37,568 nucleotides of DNA from Reyranella sp. (GTDB taxonomy: Bacteria; Pseudomonadota; Alphaproteobacteria; Reyranellales; Reyranellaceae), in NCBI GenBank assembly GCA_029946105.1, contig JAQSDW010000110.1, positions 1-37,568 of the forward strand, given 5' to 3'. The notes below the pieces were generated by a model that did no database searches, was not told where the DNA came from, and saw nothing but the letters and a program-made list of their open reading frames with translations. A program made the translations under genes and the position numbers. Every line of letters starts with the position of its first letter. Positions within the stretch are counted from its first letter, which is position 1. This document shows, in pieces, positions 33,647-37,568 of this stretch.

Positions 33647-35256
33647 TGGCGGAAGTGGCGCATGCCAGTGAAGACCATGGCGAGGCCAGCGTTGTCCGCG
33701 GCCTCGATCACTTCCTTGTCGCGCATCGAACCGCCGGGCTGGATGATCGCGGTGGCGCCCGCTTCGGACGCGGCCAGCAGGCCATCGGCGAAGGGGAAGA
33801 AGGCATCCGACGCCACGACGGAGCCAATGGCCGGGCTTTGCGCCAGCTTGGCGATCTCGCCCGATTCGGCGGCACGCATGGCGGCGATGCGTGAGGAATC
33901 GCGGCGGTTCATCTGGCCCGCGCCCACGCCCACCGTGCCGCCGTCCTTGGCATAGACGATGGCGTTCGACTTCACGTGCTTGGCGACGGTGAAGGCGAAC
34001 AGCAGGTCGTCGAGTTCCTGGGCGGTCGGCGCGCGCTTGGTCACGATCTTGAAGTCGCTCTTTTGCAGATGGCCGTTGTCGCGCGTCTGCAGGAGATAGC
34101 CGCCTGCCACGCTCTTGATCGTCATGCCGGCGCTCGCCGGATCGGGCAGCGTGCCGGCCAGCAGCACGCGTACGTCCTTGCGGCGTGCCAGGATCTCTAG
34201 CGCCTCGGGCGTGGCGTCGGGCGCGATCACGACTTCGAGGAAGCGCTTGGCGAGATCAGTCGCCGTCACCGCTTCGAGCGTGCGGTTCAACGCCACGATG
34301 CCGCCGTAGATCGAGACGGGATCGCAGGCATAGGCTTTTAGATAGGCCGCGTGCTGGTCCTTGCCGATGGCAACGCCGCAGGGATTGGCATGCTTCACGA
34401 CGACGACGGCCGGCTCGCTGAACTCTGCCACGCACTCGTAGGCCGCGTCGGTGTCGCCGATGTTGTTGTAGGAGAGCTCTTTGCCCTGGACCATGCGTGC
34501 CGTGGCGACACCTGGCCGCTTGCTGCCGTCGGAATAGAAGGCGGCCTTCTGGTGAGGGTTCTCGCCGTAGCGGAGCGTCTGCACGCGGCTGGCCGAAACC
34601 GTGAGCCGTTCGGGGAAAGCCTCGCCCGCCTGCCCGGAGAACCAGTTGGCGATCGCCGAATCGTAGGACGCCGTGCGGCTGAAAGCCTTGGCGGCGAGCT
34701 TGAGCCGCAGCGCCAGTGTCGTGGCGCCTTTGTTTGCGGCGAGCTCGGCGGTCACGGCGGCATAGTCGGCGGGATCGACCACGATGGTCACGAAATCATG
34801 GTTCTTGGCCGAGGCGCGGATCAGCGCCGGGCCGCCGATGTCGATGTTCTCGACACAGGTCGGGAAATCCGCGCCGCGCGCAACCGTGGCCTCGAACGGA
34901 TAGAGATTCACCACGACCAGATCGATGCCGGTGATCTTGTGATCGGCCATCGCCTTGACGTGCCCGGCGTCGGTGCGCCGAGCCAGGATGCCGCCATGGA
35001 TCGCGGGCTGCAGGGTTTTTACCCGCCCATCCATGATCTCGGGAAAGCCGGTGTGGTCGCTCACCTCGACGACCCTGAGACCAGCGTCGCGCAGCGACTT
35101 GGCCGAGCCGCCGGTCGACAGGATCTCCACCCCATGGGCCGCCAGCGCCTGGCCGAGCTCGATCAGCCCCGATTTGTCGGAAACGGAGATCAGCGCGCGC
35201 TGGATGAGGGCAAGATCGGGGGTGGGCGAAGGGACGTACGAAGGGGAGGCGGCCAT
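33643..35256 (-). CDS. purH: Bifunctional AICAR transformylase/IMP cyclohydrolase PurH
   Basis: Catalyses the last two steps of de novo IMP synthesis (537 aa). The N-terminal MGS-like cyclohydrolase domain (about 15-160) has [10 protein letters not shown], the phosphate-binding STGGSAKSL and [13 protein letters not shown]. The C-terminal transformylase domain (about 210-537) has the catalytic VVKHANPCG motif and [14 protein letters not shown]. Length matches the family. The ATG at 35256 was chosen because the conserved domain starts about 20 residues later. The frame is open 50 codons further upstream but runs into ilvA. A small hairpin directly precedes the start. Codirectional with ilvA, 46-nt gap. 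Confidence 0.97.
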   Translation of the reverse strand: MAASPSYVPSPTPDLALIQRALISVSDKSGLIELGQALAAHGVEILSTGGSAKSLRDAGLRVVEVSDHTGFPEIMDGRVKTLQPAIHGGILARRTDAGHVKAMADHKITGIDLVVVNLYPFEATVARGADFPTCVENIDIGGPALIRASAKNHDFVTIVVDPADYAAVTAELAANKGATTLALRLKLAAKAFSRTASYDSAIANWFSGQAGEAFPERLTVSASRVQTLRYGENPHQKAAFYSDGSKRPGVATARMVQGKELSYNNIGDTDAAYECVAEFSEPAVVVVKHANPCGVAIGKDQHAAYLKAYACDPVSIYGGIVALNRTLEAVTATDLAKRFLEVVIAPDATPEALEILARRKDVRVLLAGTLPDPASAGMTIKSVAGGYLLQTRDNGHLQKSDFKIVTKRAPTAQELDDLLFAFTVAKHVKSNAIVYAKDGGTVGVGAGQMNRRDSSRIAAMRAAESGEIAKLAQSPAIGSVVASDAFFPFADGLLAASEAGATAIIQPGGSMRDKEVIEAADNAGLAMVFTGMRHFRH

Positions 35257-35257
35257 G

Positions 35258-35275
35258 GCGGGTCTTTTAGCCCGC
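35258..35275 (-). promoter_or_regulatory. Small hairpin adjoining the purH start codon
   Basis: A 5-bp GCGGG/CCCGC stem with an 8-nt loop ends one base before the ATG on the minus strand. The loop holds the only purine tract (AAAAGA) near the start, so the structure may limit ribosome access. It is short and may be incidental. Confidence 0.25.
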
Positions 35276-35302
35276 AGGGCGGTGGGATGTAAGGCGGCGC
35301 TT

Positions 35303-36544
35303 TTACGCGTCGGCCCCCTCCAGAACGCGGACCTTGAAGCCGTCTGACTGCAGGGCGGCCAGCAGCTCGCCGACATGGGCGCGGTCGCGGGTTTCGACCG
35401 TGACATCGAGCTCGGTGGCCTTGGCGACCACGCCGAACAGCCGCTGGTGCAGCACTTCCACGATGTTGCCGCCGGCGCCCCCGATCAGGCCGGCGACCCG
35501 GGCGAGCTGGCCCGGCGCATCGCCGATCATGAGCCGCAGCCGCACGATCCGGCCGTCGCGCACCAGGCCGCGCAGCAGGACCGACGCTAGCAGGCGAGTG
35601 TCGATGTTGCCGCCGCAGAGCACGAGGCCGACCTTGCGGCCGGTGAAATGCTGAGGGTAGGCGAGAAGGGCCGCCAGGCCGGCCGCGCCGGCACCTTCGG
35701 CCACTGTCTTCTCGACCTCCAGGAAGAGGGCGATGGCGCGCTCGATTGCCACCTCGTCGACGCTGAGGACGCGGTCGAGCAGGGCGCGGGCGATCGTGAG
35801 TGGGGTCTGGCCGATGTCGCGCACTGCGATGCCCTCGGCGATGGTGTCGCCGCCCACCGTGACCTGTTCGCCAGCGAGAAGCTGGCGCATCGCCGAGTAG
35901 CCCTCCGATTCGACGCCGATCACTTTCAGGTCGGGTTTGAGGCCGCGCGCCGCCACGGCGCAGCCGGCAACCATGCCGCCACCGCCCACCGGGATCACCA
36001 GTGTGTCGAGCTCGGGCACATCCTGCATCATTTCGAGCGCGATCGTGCCCTGGCCCGCGATCACACGGGGATCGTCGTAAGGATGCACGAACACCAGTTT
36101 CTCGGCGGCGGCCACGCGATGGGCCTCGACCGCGGCCTCGGCCAGGGTGTTGCCCATCAGCACGATGCGCGCGCCATGGTCGCGCGTGTGCTTCACCTTG
36201 GTGTTGGGCGTGAAGGACGGCATGACGATGGTGGCGGGAATGCCGAGGCGGCCAGCGTGATAGGCGACGCCCTGGGCATGGTTGCCGGCCGACATGGCGA
36301 TGACGCCGCGCTTGCGTTCCTCGTCGGTGAGCTGCAGCAGCGTGTTGAGTGCGCCGCGCTCCTTGAACGAGGCGGTGAACTGCAGGTTCTCGAACTTGAT
36401 CCAGATGTCGGCATTGGCGATGCGCGACAGGGTCTCGCTGCGCAGGCAGGGCGTATGGACGACGGCGCCGGCGATGCGCGCGGCGGCGGCCCGCACATCG
36501 GCCAGGGAAACAGGAAGGCTTTCGACGCACATCGTTCTGGTCAT
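35303..36544 (-). CDS. ilvA: Threonine ammonia-lyase (threonine dehydratase)
   Basis: A PLP enzyme (413 aa) that deaminates threonine to 2-oxobutyrate, feeding isoleucine synthesis or threonine breakdown. The PLP lysine is K61 in [10 protein letters not shown]. The SAGNHAQG loop and GGGGM phosphate-binding motif follow. A single C-terminal ACT domain (about 333-405) suggests allosteric control. It has one ACT-like domain, as in the roughly 400-aa class, rather than the two of the roughly 510-aa E. coli IlvA. It could be biosynthetic or catabolic. Nearby genes do not decide. Confidence 0.94.
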   Translation of the reverse strand: MTRTMCVESLPVSLADVRAAAARIAGAVVHTPCLRSETLSRIANADIWIKFENLQFTASFKERGALNTLLQLTDEERKRGVIAMSAGNHAQGVAYHAGRLGIPATIVMPSFTPNTKVKHTRDHGARIVLMGNTLAEAAVEAHRVAAAEKLVFVHPYDDPRVIAGQGTIALEMMQDVPELDTLVIPVGGGGMVAGCAVAARGLKPDLKVIGVESEGYSAMRQLLAGEQVTVGGDTIAEGIAVRDIGQTPLTIARALLDRVLSVDEVAIERAIALFLEVEKTVAEGAGAAGLAALLAYPQHFTGRKVGLVLCGGNIDTRLLASVLLRGLVRDGRIVRLRLMIGDAPGQLARVAGLIGGAGGNIVEVLHQRLFGVVAKATELDVTVETRDRAHVGELLAALQSDGFKVRVLEGADA

Positions 36545-36579
36545 ATCCGGGGCCTCGTGGCGTGGCTAGCCAACTCTCG

Positions 36580-37568
36580 TCATGCGGCCGGATAGCCGTC
36601 GCGACACAGCGTCTGGAGCTGCGCCAGGGGGATCGAGTCGATGTCGAGGGCCGAGAGAAGATCGTTCTCGGCGCTAAGGTCGCGGCCATACATCGCCGAG
36701 AAGATCTTTACGCCGGCTTCGTGCAGCGGGGCAGGATGGCCCGCGAGGCGACCGAGCTTCACGGTCGGGACAAGACCGAAGGGCACATCCTCGGTGACAT
36801 AGCGGCTGTCGGCCGTGGTCGGACCGGCGCCACCCTTGCCGATACCATGCATCGCCTGGTGCATCTGCGAGGCCGAACCGTACGGCACGCCGACCGACAA
36901 ATGGAGATGCTGGAAGATCGTGCGGACTTCGAGGCCGAGGGCCGCCGCGATGGCGAGACGCTCGCGGTCGAGATCTTCGAGCAGGCGGCCGACATTGGGC
37001 GTCACGTTCTCGGCCTGGCCCCATGTCTCGCCACGCTCCATGCGCGTCATGTTGGCGAGCGCGATGCCCATATGGATCGTCGGATTGAGATTGCTCAAGG
37101 CGATTGCGAGCAAGCTTTGCCGATCGACGAAGCGGTCGCCGAACAGTGCCCGGCAGGTGGCGAGACCCTCCGCGCTGCGCGCTGAAGGCACGGTGGCGAG
37201 GTCGACCGTCTGGCGCACGGTGTTCACCTGTATTTTGGCGGGACCGGTCAGGCGGCCGCTCACCAGGGTGGTGCCCCAGGCAACGATCGGTGCCGCGATT
37301 TTTCGAGCTGCCAGCAGGCGCGACAGGTAGAGCGCGCCGAACGAGGCGTGCGAGCTGACGATCACGGTTTGCGCTGCTGTCACATGCGGGGCTATCGCAT
37401 CGAACACGTGCTTGTGGCCGTAGGCCGGCAGCGCGATCAGGATCACCTCGGCGCCGCTGACGAGTTCTGCCGCGCTGGCGGCAATCGCCGGCTTGAACGT
37501 CCCATCGATCGCTCCGGTGGCGACGAGCGGCTCACCCTTGGCCAAAGCTTTGGTACGTTCGCCCGACG
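36580..37568 (-). CDS. Octopine/nopaline dehydrogenase family protein, N terminus cut by the window edge
   Basis: At least 329 aa. The frame runs off the right edge, and the Rossmann GxGxxG expected at the N terminus is outside the window. The visible part has the end of the NAD(P)-binding domain (VILIALPAYGHKHVFDAI, then VIVSSHASFGALYLSRLL) and the C-terminal opine dehydrogenase domain with the LSNLNPTIHMG motif, whose His is catalytic in the family. Members reductively couple an amino acid with a 2-oxo acid, or are broader 2-oxo acid/hydroxy acid dehydrogenases. The substrate is unknown. It ends 35 nt upstream of ilvA on the same strand. Confidence 0.9.
   Translation of the reverse strand, partial: SGERTKALAKGEPLVATGAIDGTFKPAIAASAAELVSGAEVILIALPAYGHKHVFDAIAPHVTAAQTVIVSSHASFGALYLSRLLAARKIAAPIVAWGTTLVSGRLTGPAKIQVNTVRQTVDLATVPSARSAEGLATCRALFGDRFVDRQSLLAIALSNLNPTIHMGIALANMTRMERGETWGQAENVTPNVGRLLEDLDRERLAIAAALGLEVRTIFQHLHLSVGVPYGSASQMHQAMHGIGKGGAGPTTADSRYVTEDVPFGLVPTVKLGRLAGHPAPLHEAGVKIFSAMYGRDLSAENDLLSALDIDSIPLAQLQTLCRDGYPAA

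Noticed and set aside
35257..35406. Fifty-codon N-terminal extension of purH.
   Set aside because: It overlaps the end of ilvA and is not like PurH. The conserved domain begins shortly after 35256.

Overview
This is a GC-rich, gene-dense chromosomal window with almost no empty space. Gene content points to an alphaproteobacterium: a ppsR gene divergent from hemE-hemH-hemJ, a LigD with the domain order phosphoesterase-ligase-polymerase, an orphan Bug/TctC receptor, HemJ in place of other protoporphyrinogen oxidases, and two promoters matching the alphaproteobacterial general-stress (EcfG) consensus. A Rhodospirillales, Reyranella-like or rhizobial relative would fit, but I cannot settle the genus from sequence alone. 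I see no rRNA, tRNA, CRISPR array, insertion sequence or prophage.

Layout. 1-2 kb: patatin-like phospholipase and a histidine phosphatase (minus strand). 2.1-8.8 kb: an ompA-like gene (plus) converges on a katE-ligD-ku operon (minus). Both ompA and the operon carry GGAAC-N17-CGTT upstream, so envelope, peroxide detoxification and non-homologous end joining look co-controlled by the general stress sigma factor. 8.8-14.3 kb: mnmE, a small secreted helix-hairpin-helix protein and a sugar-binding-type protein (minus), divergent from glnD. 14.3-15.05 kb: a Phd/VapC-type toxin-antitoxin remnant. Its toxin is frameshifted at a catalytic glutamate codon, and its antitoxin is preceded by a perfect 21-bp inverted repeat that contains the antitoxin's ribosome binding site. 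15.05-17.3 kb: tctC, a small secreted protein and ppsR.

17.6-23.5 kb (plus): hemE-hemH-hemJ (late heme synthesis), with tiny overlapping reading frames before hemE and between hemE and hemH. A two-subunit thiamine-diphosphate decarboxylase of the sulfopyruvate/phosphonopyruvate type follows, then a self-processing C45-family amidohydrolase and cysteine synthase cysK. 23.5-25.7 kb (minus): a LysR regulator, an NTF2-like protein and an enoyl-CoA hydratase. 25.7-26.4 kb (plus): a 52-residue protein and a DinB-family protein. 26.4-30.8 kb (minus): an RND efflux pump (permease and adaptor). 30.9-33.6 kb: a YegS/DAG-type lipid kinase, an XRE regulator and a divergent EamA exporter. 33.6 kb to the end (minus): purH, ilvA and an octopine-dehydrogenase-family gene cut by the window edge.

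The observations I rate highest are the stress-promoter/katE-ligD-ku/ompA arrangement, the SD-locking hairpin of the broken toxin-antitoxin module, the sulfopyruvate-decarboxylase-like/C45/cysK cluster, and three minicistrons abutting start codons.
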